Source: Gammaproteobacteria bacterium UBA7310
GTDB lineage: Bacteria; Pseudomonadota; Gammaproteobacteria; Pseudomonadales; Ketobacteraceae
Length of the DNA: 6,204 nucleotides
Assembly (NCBI GenBank): GCA_002471665.1
Contig: DKQK01000027.1
Span: 1 to 6,204 of the forward strand
Direction of reading: 5' to 3'
In this document: positions 1 through 6,204 of the stretch, one piece after another
Layout: every line of letters starts with the position of its first letter
Position numbering within the stretch: the first letter of the stretch is position 1
Made by a program: the position numbers and the translations under genes
The notes under the pieces: model-generated
Databases searched by the model: none
The model's input: only the letters and a program-made list of their open reading frames with translations
What the model was told of the DNA's origin: nothing

Positions 1-26
1 AGAGAGCGTTACGCTCTCTTTTTTAT
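1..26 (+). terminator. Rho-independent terminator of an upstream gene
   Basis: A perfect 8-bp stem (AGAGAGCG at 1-8, CGCTCTCT at 12-19) closes a 3-nt loop (TTA) and is followed directly by a run of T (20-24, then ATTATT). This is the classic shape of an intrinsic terminator reading on the plus strand. It sits upstream of the lipoprotein gene and so must end a transcript entering from the left of the window. The stem may extend past the window edge, and a bidirectional role cannot be judged because the other flank is missing. Confidence 0.85.
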
Positions 27-50
27 TATTGGCTACACTGTTTTTATAAC
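22..50 (+). promoter_or_regulatory. Weak candidate promoter of the WD40 lipoprotein gene
   Basis: The 67 nt between the terminator and the lipoprotein start are AT-rich, unlike the rest of the window. TATAAC (45-50) is a fair -10 hexamer. With a 17-nt spacer the matching -35 would be TTTATT (22-27), a poor match that overlaps the terminator T-tract. Because the terminator precedes the gene, a promoter must lie somewhere between about 27 and 90, but the exact hexamers are uncertain. Confidence 0.25.
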
Positions 51-93
51 TCTTTTTTTTTACAACTCCGTGGTTACCGATAAGCATTGAATC

Positions 94-1038
94 ATGCGCA
101 CTCTGATCCCGCTCATAATCTGTCTGTTCATCACCGCCTGCGGTGACACCCCCAATCGCCAATGGGAAACCACCGCCAGTGGTGCCTACACCGCCTCCCT
201 CAGTCCGGCCGGTGATTATGCGGTAATCGGCGCGGTGGAACACGGCGGCAGTCTGTGGCGGCTACAGGATGGCGAGCGTCTCTATAACTGGAATCACACA
301 GCAGGCCAATTCTCAAAACTGGTTGCCAGCACGTTCTCCACCGATGGCCGCTACACCCTCACCGCCGAGCGGAAACGTTTTGTTATGTGGGAAGTGGCAA
401 GCGGCCGGGCCGCCGGTTTCTGGCCCGCGGAAGGCGGCGTGCTCTCCCTGGCGCTATCGGATAACGGGCGCTACGCCATTGTCGGGCAGGAAGATTACAC
501 CGCGCTCTACATTGACACCGCCACCGGCTCCATTCTCAACACCTTAAGCCACGCCGGTGACATCAATACGGTTGCCATCAGTGCCGATGGTTTGGTGGGT
601 GTTACCGGCTCCGAAGACGGTATCGTCAAGGTTTGGGATCTGCCCGCCGGCAAAGAAACCTTCGCCTACCGGCTGGGGGATGATGTCAGCGCGGTGGCAT
701 TGAGCGCCGACGGCAGCCTGGTGTTCGGCAGCCTGTACTACGGCAAAGGTAAAATATGGCAGACTAAAACCGGCCAGGAGGTGGCCAGCATCGGCCACAA
801 CCGCACCACCATCACCGTCGCCCGTTTCTCCAAAGACAACAGTAAACTGCTGACCGGATTCACTGCCCGTCGCGTTGTACTGTGGGAAGTGGCAACCGGC
901 AACGACCTGAAAAGCTGGCGTGCCGATGCCCCCCTGTTCTGGCGCCCGTCCGGTTTGGTGGTAAACGACGTGGCCTTCGGTAGCCAGCCCAATCAGATCC
1001 TCACTGTTTTTTCCAACGGCCTGATCTATCAGTGGTAA
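94..1038 (+). CDS. WD40-repeat beta-propeller lipoprotein
   Basis: 314 aa. Seen: the N-terminus has a short charged start, a hydrophobic stretch (residues 4-15) and a lipobox I-T-A-C with the acceptor Cys16, so it should be exported and lipidated. Residue +2 is Gly, which does not signal inner-membrane retention, so outer-membrane anchoring is likely. The rest is about seven degenerate WD40 blades (roughly 29-66, 75-110, 115-150, 156-192, 197-232, 239-276, 289-314). Each has an S-x-D/N-G turn and most end in a W-D/E/R-L/V-like strand, for example VWDL at 180-183 and LWEV at 263-266. The Trp-containing strand at 21-25 could close the ring. Such proteins usually act as protein-binding scaffolds; the partner here is unknown. 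The start is preceded by only a weak ribosome site (TAAG at 81-84). The gene has its own upstream terminator and converges on the cobB-like gene, so it is probably monocistronic. Confidence 0.9.
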   Translation: MRTLIPLIICLFITACGDTPNRQWETTASGAYTASLSPAGDYAVIGAVEHGGSLWRLQDGERLYNWNHTAGQFSKLVASTFSTDGRYTLTAERKRFVMWEVASGRAAGFWPAEGGVLSLALSDNGRYAIVGQEDYTALYIDTATGSILNTLSHAGDINTVAISADGLVGVTGSEDGIVKVWDLPAGKETFAYRLGDDVSAVALSADGSLVFGSLYYGKGKIWQTKTGQEVASIGHNRTTITVARFSKDNSKLLTGFTARRVVLWEVATGNDLKSWRADAPLFWRPSGLVVNDVAFGSQPNQILTVFSNGLIYQW

Positions 1039-1045
1039 CAGGCCA

Positions 1046-2383
1046 TCAATGCTGCCCATCTGGTTTGAATAACCGCGCCACCGCCTGGGGATTGGAGCTG
1101 AAAAAAAGATGCAGGTAAGTGGCGGTCAAACTGCCCTGCCGATAAATGGCCTCCCCCGGTGCCGGATGCCGCTGACGCCGACCGTACGCCAACGGTGCTG
1201 GAGTATTTTCACTCATGGAACGGTGGTGCGCATGCCCCCGAATTTCCCCTTCCGGTAGCGGCGCGCTCTGCATACCCTGACAGCCGCCGCGATCACGCAT
1301 GCGCCCTTCCCCCGGCAACACACCCAACATGGGCGTACGTTTTCCCTGCAGATCGGTGAGGCCTTGCAGGCAATAGAGAAAACCACCGCACTCAGCCAAT
1401 ACCGGTTTACCGGAAGCCACAAAATCACGCATGGATTGGGTCATGCTCACGTTAGCGGCCAGGGCCTCGGCGTGCAGCTCCGGATAGCCACCGGGCAACC
1501 AGAGGGCATCAGCCTGTGGTACCGCCGTCTCGTTCAACGGTGAAAAGAATAGAACCTCCGCCCCCAACTGCTGCAGGGTCAGTACATTGGCATCGTAAAT
1601 AAAACTGAACGCCACATCCCGCGCGATGGCAATACGGGTGCCGGCAAGGCCATCAGACGGCACAGGGGGCAGGGCCCCGGTGGCAGCCGGGTAAAACGCC
1701 ACCGGCGGCAGTTGCGGTAACCCATTGAGGATACCTGATTGCTGCAACCAGTCCGCCGCCGCTTCCAATTGTTGCTCCAGGTCTGCACGTATTTCTTGTG
1801 CCTGCACCAATCCCAGATGCCGCTCGGGCAACTGCACCGTCGACTCCCGCGGCAGGGCAGCCAGCAATGGCAACGACGGCGGCAGTGCATCGGCGATCAA
1901 TTGCCGATGACGCTGTGAACCACACTGGTTGGCTATCAAGCCGGCTACCTGAAGGTCATCACGATACGTGGCCAGCCCCTGTGCCAGCGCTGCTGCCGTC
2001 TGCGCCATTCCCGCTACATCCATAACAATAGCCAGAGGCATCTGAAACAAGGCAGCCAGGTCGGCGCTGGAGGGTTCCCCATCGTACATGCCCATGACCC
2101 CCTCCACCAAAATCAGGTCAGCCTCGGCGGCGGCGTCATACAGAGCCTGGCGGCAATAGGCCTCCCCTGCCATCCAGAGATCCAGTTGCAACACCGGGGC
2201 CGCGGAAGCCTGCTGCAAAATCTGTGGATCCAGATAATCCGGCCCGGCCTTGAAAACCCGCACACGTTTACCCTGGCGTTTCAGCAAACGGGCCAGACCG
2301 GCGGTAATGGTGGTTTTGCCCTGGCCGGAGGCCGGTGCCGCCATCAGTAGCGCGACGCAATGGCGGGGCCCTGGCCGGCCCAT
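1046..2383 (-). CDS. cobB: Cobyrinate/hydrogenobyrinate a,c-diamide synthase (CobB/CbiA family)
   Basis: 445 aa from the ATG at 2383, a usual length for the family. The enzyme uses ATP and glutamine to amidate the a and c carboxylates of the corrin ring during cobalamin synthesis in the cytoplasm. Seen, numbered from that ATG: an N-terminal P-loop in APASGQGKTT (16-25), the FKAGPDYLDP block (44-53), EGVMGMYDG (94-102), and a C-terminal class I glutamine amidotransferase domain with LPGGYPELHAE (296-306), nucleophile Cys332 in AECGG, and the His of TYLHL near 425. The usual family ending is YxHxHF; here the second His is Phe (YLHLFF). A TTG one codon upstream (2386) is a possible start, but the ATG forms a TGATG overlap with the preceding antiporter gene, which favours reinitiation. 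No other cobalamin gene is in the window. Sequence alone cannot separate the cobyrinate from the hydrogenobyrinate substrate. Confidence 0.93.
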   Translation of the reverse strand: MGRPGPRHCVALLMAAPASGQGKTTITAGLARLLKRQGKRVRVFKAGPDYLDPQILQQASAAPVLQLDLWMAGEAYCRQALYDAAAEADLILVEGVMGMYDGEPSSADLAALFQMPLAIVMDVAGMAQTAAALAQGLATYRDDLQVAGLIANQCGSQRHRQLIADALPPSLPLLAALPRESTVQLPERHLGLVQAQEIRADLEQQLEAAADWLQQSGILNGLPQLPPVAFYPAATGALPPVPSDGLAGTRIAIARDVAFSFIYDANVLTLQQLGAEVLFFSPLNETAVPQADALWLPGGYPELHAEALAANVSMTQSMRDFVASGKPVLAECGGFLYCLQGLTDLQGKRTPMLGVLPGEGRMRDRGGCQGMQSAPLPEGEIRGHAHHRSMSENTPAPLAYGRRQRHPAPGEAIYRQGSLTATYLHLFFSSNPQAVARLFKPDGQH

Positions 2384-3624
2384 CAAGGCCCCACCGCCAT
2401 GACGCTGCCCACCAGAACCACACCGGCAAACCCGATGCTGTACGCCACCAGCAGATACCCGGAAAAACGCAGGTAGGCCCCAAAGGTCAGGGATTCCACC
2501 TTACTCATGGCCACCACCCCTGCCGCAGAACCGATTGCCAGCAAAGAGCCTCCCACCCCCACGGCATAGGTCAAGGTTAACCATTCACGCAGGTCCATGC
2601 TGATCCCGGATTTGAGCAGAGCGGCAGTCAACGGCACGTTGTCAAACAGTGCCGACAGCAAGCCCACCACAAAATTGGCCGCCATGGCCGGCATGTACTG
2701 GTACAGCTCGGGGAAATAAGCCAGCACGCCAAGCTCCTTCAACATGCCCACCAGCAACAGGACGCCCAAGAAGAACAACAAAGTATCGAACTCAATCCGC
2801 CGCACGTAATCCAGGATGGGTTCATCCCGATTCATAAATTGCACCACCATAAACATCAACGACAGGCCGAACAGAAACGACAACACCGGGGGGATGCCAA
2901 AGGCCACGTTGCCGCCAATGGTACCCAGAATGGTGAGGAAGAACAAAGCGCCAATCAGCAGATCCCCTCCACTGAAGCGGGGCGCCTGCTTGGTGAAGGT
3001 AAGTTCACCTTTCAATGGCAAAGACAGCATCCAGGCCAGCACCATGACCGCCACCATGGCTGGCAGAATCAACAACAACAAGGATGGAATGGCCACCTTA
3101 CCGGCCAGAAATATCATCAGGGTGGTGACATCACCGGTGATCAGGGCGGCCCCACCCGCGTTGGTGGAAAACACCACCAGCACCACGTAACGCAGAAGCT
3201 TGTCCCGGGGCAGGTTCAGGCTCAACAGCACCGTGACGCACACCAGGGTGCAGGTCACGTTATCGGCCATGGAGGAGAACACAAAGGCAAACAGGCCGGT
3301 AATCATCATCAGCAACCGCTCACTCATCTTCGCGGGCAACAGCTGATTAACCAGGCCATCGATCAAGCCCTTGCTGGACAGATACGCCACAAAGGTCATG
3401 GCGGCCATCAGGAACAACCACAACGTGGCAATATCCAGCAGGTTTTCATTGAGCGCGTGCATCAGCTCAGCGGAATTCAGCTGCCCCGGGGGCGAGATAA
3501 AAAACAGCACCCACACCAGGGAACCAAAAAACAAAGTGGTTTTAGCTTTGTCGATATGGACAATATCTTCGATGACGATGGAAAGAAATCCAAGGGCCAC
3601 CAGGACAAGCAAAATCGCTGACAT
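2383..3624 (-). CDS. nhaD: NhaD-type Na+/H+ antiporter
   Basis: 413 aa, an almost wholly hydrophobic inner-membrane protein with about 11-13 membrane segments, of the ion transporter (ArsB/NhaD) superfamily. It would export Na+ (and probably Li+) in exchange for H+. Seen: two DN motifs in membrane segments, S117-x3-D121-N122 and S324-x3-D328-N329, and a core block with N155, G164-D165 and T167-T168. This spacing matches the polar residues I recall as essential in Vibrio cholerae NhaD (S150/D154/N155, N189/D199/T201/T202, S389/N394), which separates it from a generic SLC13 or ArsB permease. An open frame continues 48 codons upstream to 3768. I chose the ATG at 3624 because it has an AGGA ribosome site 8 nt upstream and begins directly with a membrane helix, while the extension is polar and unlike the family. 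It is the first gene of a minus-strand unit, with its stop overlapping the cobB start. Confidence 0.9.
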   Translation of the reverse strand: MSAILLVLVALGFLSIVIEDIVHIDKAKTTLFFGSLVWVLFFISPPGQLNSAELMHALNENLLDIATLWLFLMAAMTFVAYLSSKGLIDGLVNQLLPAKMSERLLMMITGLFAFVFSSMADNVTCTLVCVTVLLSLNLPRDKLLRYVVLVVFSTNAGGAALITGDVTTLMIFLAGKVAIPSLLLLILPAMVAVMVLAWMLSLPLKGELTFTKQAPRFSGGDLLIGALFFLTILGTIGGNVAFGIPPVLSFLFGLSLMFMVVQFMNRDEPILDYVRRIEFDTLLFFLGVLLLVGMLKELGVLAYFPELYQYMPAMAANFVVGLLSALFDNVPLTAALLKSGISMDLREWLTLTYAVGVGGSLLAIGSAAGVVAMSKVESLTFGAYLRFSGYLLVAYSIGFAGVVLVGSVMAVGP

Positions 3625-3664
3625 GGCATATTCCTGATCGGGTGGACAAACGGAAAGTGCGCGA

Positions 3665-3693
3665 ATTCTAGCCCAAGGCTGCAACCGAATCGA
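3665..3693 (-). promoter_or_regulatory. Candidate promoter of the nhaD-cobB unit
   Basis: Reading the minus strand, TAGAAT (3670-3665) matches the -10 consensus at five of six positions. A 17-nt spacer puts the -35 at 3693-3688, TCGATT, which matches only three of six. Transcription would start near 3658, giving a leader of about 34 nt before the ATG at 3624. The position is sensible but the -35 is weak, so this is only a candidate. Confidence 0.3.
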
Positions 3694-3775
3694 GCCCCTG
3701 AGTATTGCGTTTTGTGAACACACGCGCCCGTCGTGCCTGCCCGGATTTTCCTGATCGCCGTTTTGCAATGTGCAC

Positions 3776-3781
3776 TATACT
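3776..3781 (+). promoter_or_regulatory. Candidate -10 element for the pilin-like/propeller genes
   Basis: TATACT matches the -10 consensus at five of six positions and lies 52 nt before the ATG at 3834, giving an expected leader of about 45 nt. No good -35 lies at 16-18 nt upstream (the sequence there is around GATCGC), so the promoter may need an activator. A second reading is TTTGCA (3762-3767), 16 nt, TACATT (3784-3789). Either would drive both downstream genes. Confidence 0.35.
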
Positions 3782-3815
3782 CATACATTCAATAGCTTAC
3801 GCAGTGACCCGGATA

Positions 3816-3822
3816 TAAGGAA
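3816..3822 (+). promoter_or_regulatory. Ribosome binding site with long spacing before the gene at 3834
   Basis: TAAGGAA is a good Shine-Dalgarno match but ends 11 nt before the ATG at 3834, longer than the usual 5-9. No alternative in-frame start lies closer to it, so the ATG is kept. The long spacer may reduce translation. Confidence 0.5.
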
Positions 3823-3833
3823 TCCTTTTCCAC

Positions 3834-5267
3834 ATGGTTCGGTACGTTTCATCCGCCCTCATTTTAACGGTCGTGCTGGTGGTATTACTGGGCCGTTGCC
3901 ATTACAGCAATATGACCGTTGGCATGATGGGGCCCGCTCACAACGCAGTAGCCCGGATCGGCGATCTCAAGCATGCCATCGACATGCATTATTACGATCA
4001 CCACCAATTGCCGGACAGTAATCTGGAGCTGCGCAAGCCGGAACCGGATCAATACGGCAAACAGGCCGCCTTACTGCAGCGCCTGGAAGTGCTGCCGGGG
4101 GGCATCCTGTACGCGCAGTTTGCCGCCGAGAACAAAGGTATCCCGGTGGAGCTGGTGTATACCCCCAGTACAGCAGGCAGACATCGCTTGAACTGGACCT
4201 GTTCCAGCTACAATCTTACCCAGGCGTTGCGGGATGCGCTCTGGGAACCCTGTGGCGATGCAGCGGCTGCCTTTGACCGCGAGCAGGCTTTACGCCCGCA
4301 GGAGCTGGCACAATCCGCCGACGATTACCTGCAGCGGGTCACCGCAATCCAGCGGGAGAAGATCAGCAACACACCCCGGGAGCCCATGGATTGCTCGGCC
4401 CTGCAACAGGCCGGCAATGACTTTCTGCACATTACCACCCGGCGGATCGAATACTGGTCCCTGCAGGATGACCGGCAACGCCGGTTCGCCTTCGACCGCC
4501 CCCAGGACAACAGCTCTCCCGCCCACTGGGCATTGAACGGGAACGCGTACCTGTACCGGAATAACCGCTTGCAGGTATTCAACGCGGACCATCCCGCAGG
4601 GTTGCTCACCCCCATTCACCTGCTGCAGCCCTACCGGATCCGTCGTGATGGGAGCCTGCTACTGGCCAACACCGGTGTGGGCGTAACCCGCATCGACCTG
4701 TGCCGGCCTGAGCCCGCAATAAAGGACACCTACCTGCTGGAACTGGGCGCCTACCATCAGATTCAGGACTTCGTTCCGGCAAACAACCTGATCTACCTCA
4801 CCGCACAGGAACCCAATCGCGGGCTGCCCCATTCCGCCTTGCAGATCGTCAGCCTGCGTTCCAACCGGCCCGTGGGATTCCTCAAGCTGGAAGGCCAGAG
4901 CAGAGGCATTGCCATCGCCGGGCGCCACATCTATGTTGCCAATGGTGCGCGGGGCATTGCCATTCTGGATGGCTTCGATCCCACCATGCCGCGCTTGCAG
5001 AGCCGCATCGCCACTCAGGATTTTGCCAGCGACCTGCTGTTGCAAGGCGACTATCTCCTGTTGGCGGACCGCCTGGCCGGACTGAAAGTCTATTACCGGG
5101 ATGGCGACAGCCTGGCGCTGGCCCAGGCCCTGCCCACAGCGCAGGCCGCCATTCAAATCAAACGCCTCACTGAGCGTTATTTTGCCGTCAGCTTCAAGAA
5201 CGGCACCACCGCCCTCTATCAATGGCAAGACAATAAGGCAGCCCCCGTTGAACTCTCTTCCCCTTAA
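3834..5267 (+). CDS. Membrane-anchored protein with type IV pilin-like domain and LVIVD-type beta-propeller
   Basis: 477 aa, no family name recognised. Seen: one hydrophobic helix (about 5-20); a polar helix (about 33-58) ending at Leu59-Pro60, like the start of a pilin headgroup; then strands with LVYTP (107-111), Trp121-x-Cys123 and Cys140, the pattern of the pilin C-terminal disulfide loop. A helical linker (about 141-185) follows, then repeated beta strands to the end. Residues 366-403 fit the LVIVD repeat closely (GIAIAGRHIYVANGARGIAI, then a D-P-x-x-P turn), and weaker repeats follow at about 407-444 and 447-474. Cys187 and Cys290 may form a second disulfide. There is no G-F-T-L-I-E prepilin site and no Glu5, and Arg21 before Cys22 rules out a lipobox, so I infer an uncleaved membrane anchor with a periplasmic body. 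It overlaps a homologous gene by 20 nt and is presumably co-transcribed with it. Gene reality is secure; the pilin-like reading rests on motif pattern only. Confidence 0.8.
   Translation: MVRYVSSALILTVVLVVLLGRCHYSNMTVGMMGPAHNAVARIGDLKHAIDMHYYDHHQLPDSNLELRKPEPDQYGKQAALLQRLEVLPGGILYAQFAAENKGIPVELVYTPSTAGRHRLNWTCSSYNLTQALRDALWEPCGDAAAAFDREQALRPQELAQSADDYLQRVTAIQREKISNTPREPMDCSALQQAGNDFLHITTRRIEYWSLQDDRQRRFAFDRPQDNSSPAHWALNGNAYLYRNNRLQVFNADHPAGLLTPIHLLQPYRIRRDGSLLLANTGVGVTRIDLCRPEPAIKDTYLLELGAYHQIQDFVPANNLIYLTAQEPNRGLPHSALQIVSLRSNRPVGFLKLEGQSRGIAIAGRHIYVANGARGIAILDGFDPTMPRLQSRIATQDFASDLLLQGDYLLLADRLAGLKVYYRDGDSLALAQALPTAQAAIQIKRLTERYFAVSFKNGTTALYQWQDNKAAPVELSSP
5234..5238 (+). promoter_or_regulatory. 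Ribosome binding site supporting a TTG start at 5248
   Basis: TAAGG lies inside the end of the preceding gene, 9 nt before TTG at 5248. The next in-frame candidate, GTG at 5293, would cut into the membrane helix. Starting at 5248 places Thr-Pro, Trp and both loop cysteines at exactly the same residue numbers as in the upstream homologue, which strongly favours this start. Confidence 0.65.
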
Positions 5268-6204
5268 ACAAACCAAAATCATTGTCGGTGGTGTGCTGGT
5301 ACTGCTGCTGGCGGGTTTCCTGTTCTTCTACAGTGATTACCAGGCTACCCGGGAGCAGGCTGCGGACATTACCGGCACCCTGGCCAAAATTCAGCAGGAG
5401 TATATTCGCACTTTTGTGGCACAGGGCCGGTTTCCCCGTTTCAACCAAGAGGCCAATCTGCCTAAGGCAGCCGATGCCCGCTTTGGGGCAATCCAGTCCG
5501 CCATTGTAATGAAAGACCAGCGCCTGTTCCTGGTCATCAAGGATCGCTCGGGTGCCACCAGTACCCTGTATCTCACCCCGGAGATGAACAGCGAACATCG
5601 TTTCAGCTGGTTCTGCCGCTCACCGGATCTAAGCGATCTGCTGCGCGATCACCTCTTCCCTTCCTGCCAGGCCAGCACGGAAACCCTCAGCGTGGCACAG
5701 GCCACGGCACTGCAGGGCAAACCCCGCAAGCGCAAACCCCAGCCCGCGGAATCCGCTGCACTGGATTTCACCCTACCACCGGCGCCGCCACAGACAGCAC
5801 CTCCGCCCACTCAACCCTGCGAGGCATCGCCGCCCCGGGAACTGCTGATCTACGATAATGGCATCGGCATCTGGGATTTCTCACAGGACCCGGTACTGGA
5901 CGCATTTGTACCCATGAACATCCAGCGGCCCAACGGCATGGCTGCCCGTATCGGCAAGGTATTGTTTGTCTTAAAGGAAGGTTACATCTGGTATGCCGAC
6001 ACCGGCAAACAGCCCATCACTCTGGAAAAATCCAGCGTCTGGATCAAAGCCGGTACCCACCTCTACAGTACCGGGCAGCAATTGATTTGGATCACACCGG
6101 ACCATCAGCTGTTTGTGGGTGACGTATGTTACCCACCCAACATCCGCATCATTCACAATACCAAACTGCGCTACTCCAGCCGCAACAACCTGGTGAGCGT
6201 AACC
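5248..6204 (+). CDS. Second membrane-anchored pilin-like/beta-propeller protein (partial, no stop in window)
   Basis: 319 codons are open to the window end; the 3' part is missing. From the TTG start the protein begins with a short basic segment (Lys7, Lys10), then a membrane helix (about 11-28) and a helix reaching Phe62-Pro63. A pilin-like beta region follows with LYLTP (107-111), Trp121-x-Cys123 and Cys140. Residues 141-192 form a linker, basic around 158-164 and Pro-rich at 177-190. A beta-strand-rich region then begins, with Cys191 and Cys294 spaced 103 residues apart like Cys187 and Cys290 of the upstream gene, and strand patterns such as GIGIWDF and EGYIWYAD typical of propeller blades. 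The positive-inside pattern points to a periplasmic body. No prepilin peptidase site is present. It is a diverged tandem paralogue of the upstream gene, overlapping it by 20 nt in another frame. If the length matches its partner, about 150 residues lie beyond the window. Function unknown. Confidence 0.82.
   Translation, partial: MNSLPLKQTKIIVGGVLVLLLAGFLFFYSDYQATREQAADITGTLAKIQQEYIRTFVAQGRFPRFNQEANLPKAADARFGAIQSAIVMKDQRLFLVIKDRSGATSTLYLTPEMNSEHRFSWFCRSPDLSDLLRDHLFPSCQASTETLSVAQATALQGKPRKRKPQPAESAALDFTLPPAPPQTAPPPTQPCEASPPRELLIYDNGIGIWDFSQDPVLDAFVPMNIQRPNGMAARIGKVLFVLKEGYIWYADTGKQPITLEKSSVWIKAGTHLYSTGQQLIWITPDHQLFVGDVCYPPNIRIIHNTKLRYSSRNNLVSVT

Noticed and set aside
1018..1044. Inverted repeat read as a bidirectional terminator
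   Set aside because: The stem is only 6 bp, the loop is 15 nt, and neither strand has a T-tract after it.
544..1059. 171-codon minus-strand open frame
   Set aside because: Antisense to the WD40 gene, whose repeats and lipobox are clear; no domain in the antisense product.
2839..3621. 260-codon plus-strand open frame rich in His and Gln
   Set aside because: It lies wholly antisense to the nhaD gene; its odd composition is the reverse complement of hydrophobic codons, and it has no recognisable domain.
3714..3719. TTCACA on the minus strand as a -35 for nhaD
   Set aside because: A good -35 match, but no acceptable -10 lies 16-18 nt further along (GGCTCG at 17 nt).
3625..3768. 48-codon upstream extension of the nhaD frame
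   Set aside because: The extra residues are polar and unlike the family N-terminus, while the ATG at 3624 has a well-placed AGGA site and starts directly with a membrane helix.
3876..3899. Possible lipobox at Cys22 of the first pilin-like/propeller protein
   Set aside because: The residue before the Cys is Arg, which signal peptidase II sites do not accept, and the paralogue has no Cys there.
4659..5282. 207-codon minus-strand open frame
   Set aside because: Antisense shadow of the first pilin-like/propeller gene, whose frame carries the LVIVD repeat pattern and conserved cysteines.
5282..5509. 75-codon plus-strand frame starting in the second pilin-like gene
   Set aside because: It ends at 5509, while the frame from 5248 stays open to the window end and aligns with the upstream paralogue.

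Overview
The window looks like chromosomal DNA of a Gram-negative bacterium, most likely a marine or halotolerant gammaproteobacterium. The reasons are a lipoprotein signal peptide, an NhaD-type Na+/H+ antiporter, a corrin a,c-diamide synthase of the pseudomonad-like CobB/CbiA type, GC-rich compact coding and type IV pilin-like protein domains. The taxonomic placement is an inference; no marker gene is present. There are five protein genes, the last cut by the window end. I see no tRNA, rRNA, CRISPR array, insertion sequence or phage gene.

Layout. Positions 1-26 hold an intrinsic terminator, presumably for a gene left of the window. A T-rich leader follows, then a WD40-repeat lipoprotein gene (94-1038, +). 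It converges, with a 7-nt gap, on a two-gene minus-strand unit: an nhaD-like antiporter gene (3624-2383) whose stop codon overlaps the start of a cobB/cbiA-like gene (2383-1046) in a TGATG junction. A 209-nt divergent intergenic region (3625-3833) should carry the promoters of the nhaD-cobB unit and of a plus-strand unit.

The plus-strand unit is the unusual part. It holds two overlapping genes (3834-5267 and 5248-6204, the second running off the end). I read both as homologous membrane-anchored proteins: one N-terminal membrane helix, a type IV pilin-like globular domain with the usual C-terminal disulfide-loop motif, and a C-terminal beta-propeller-like domain (clear LVIVD-type repeats in the first). 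Thr110-Pro111, Trp121, Cys123 and Cys140 fall at identical residue numbers in the two proteins, and a second cysteine pair is 103 residues apart in both. Neither has the prepilin peptidase site of a true pilin. The second gene appears to start at TTG, so an ATG-only search misses it.

Working together. NhaD would export Na+ in exchange for protons, and CobB would amidate the a and c carboxylates of the corrin ring. Their translational coupling has no obvious metabolic logic. The two pilin-like/propeller proteins are probably co-translated partners facing the periplasm. The WD40 lipoprotein is a third exported propeller, but it shows no direct relation to them.
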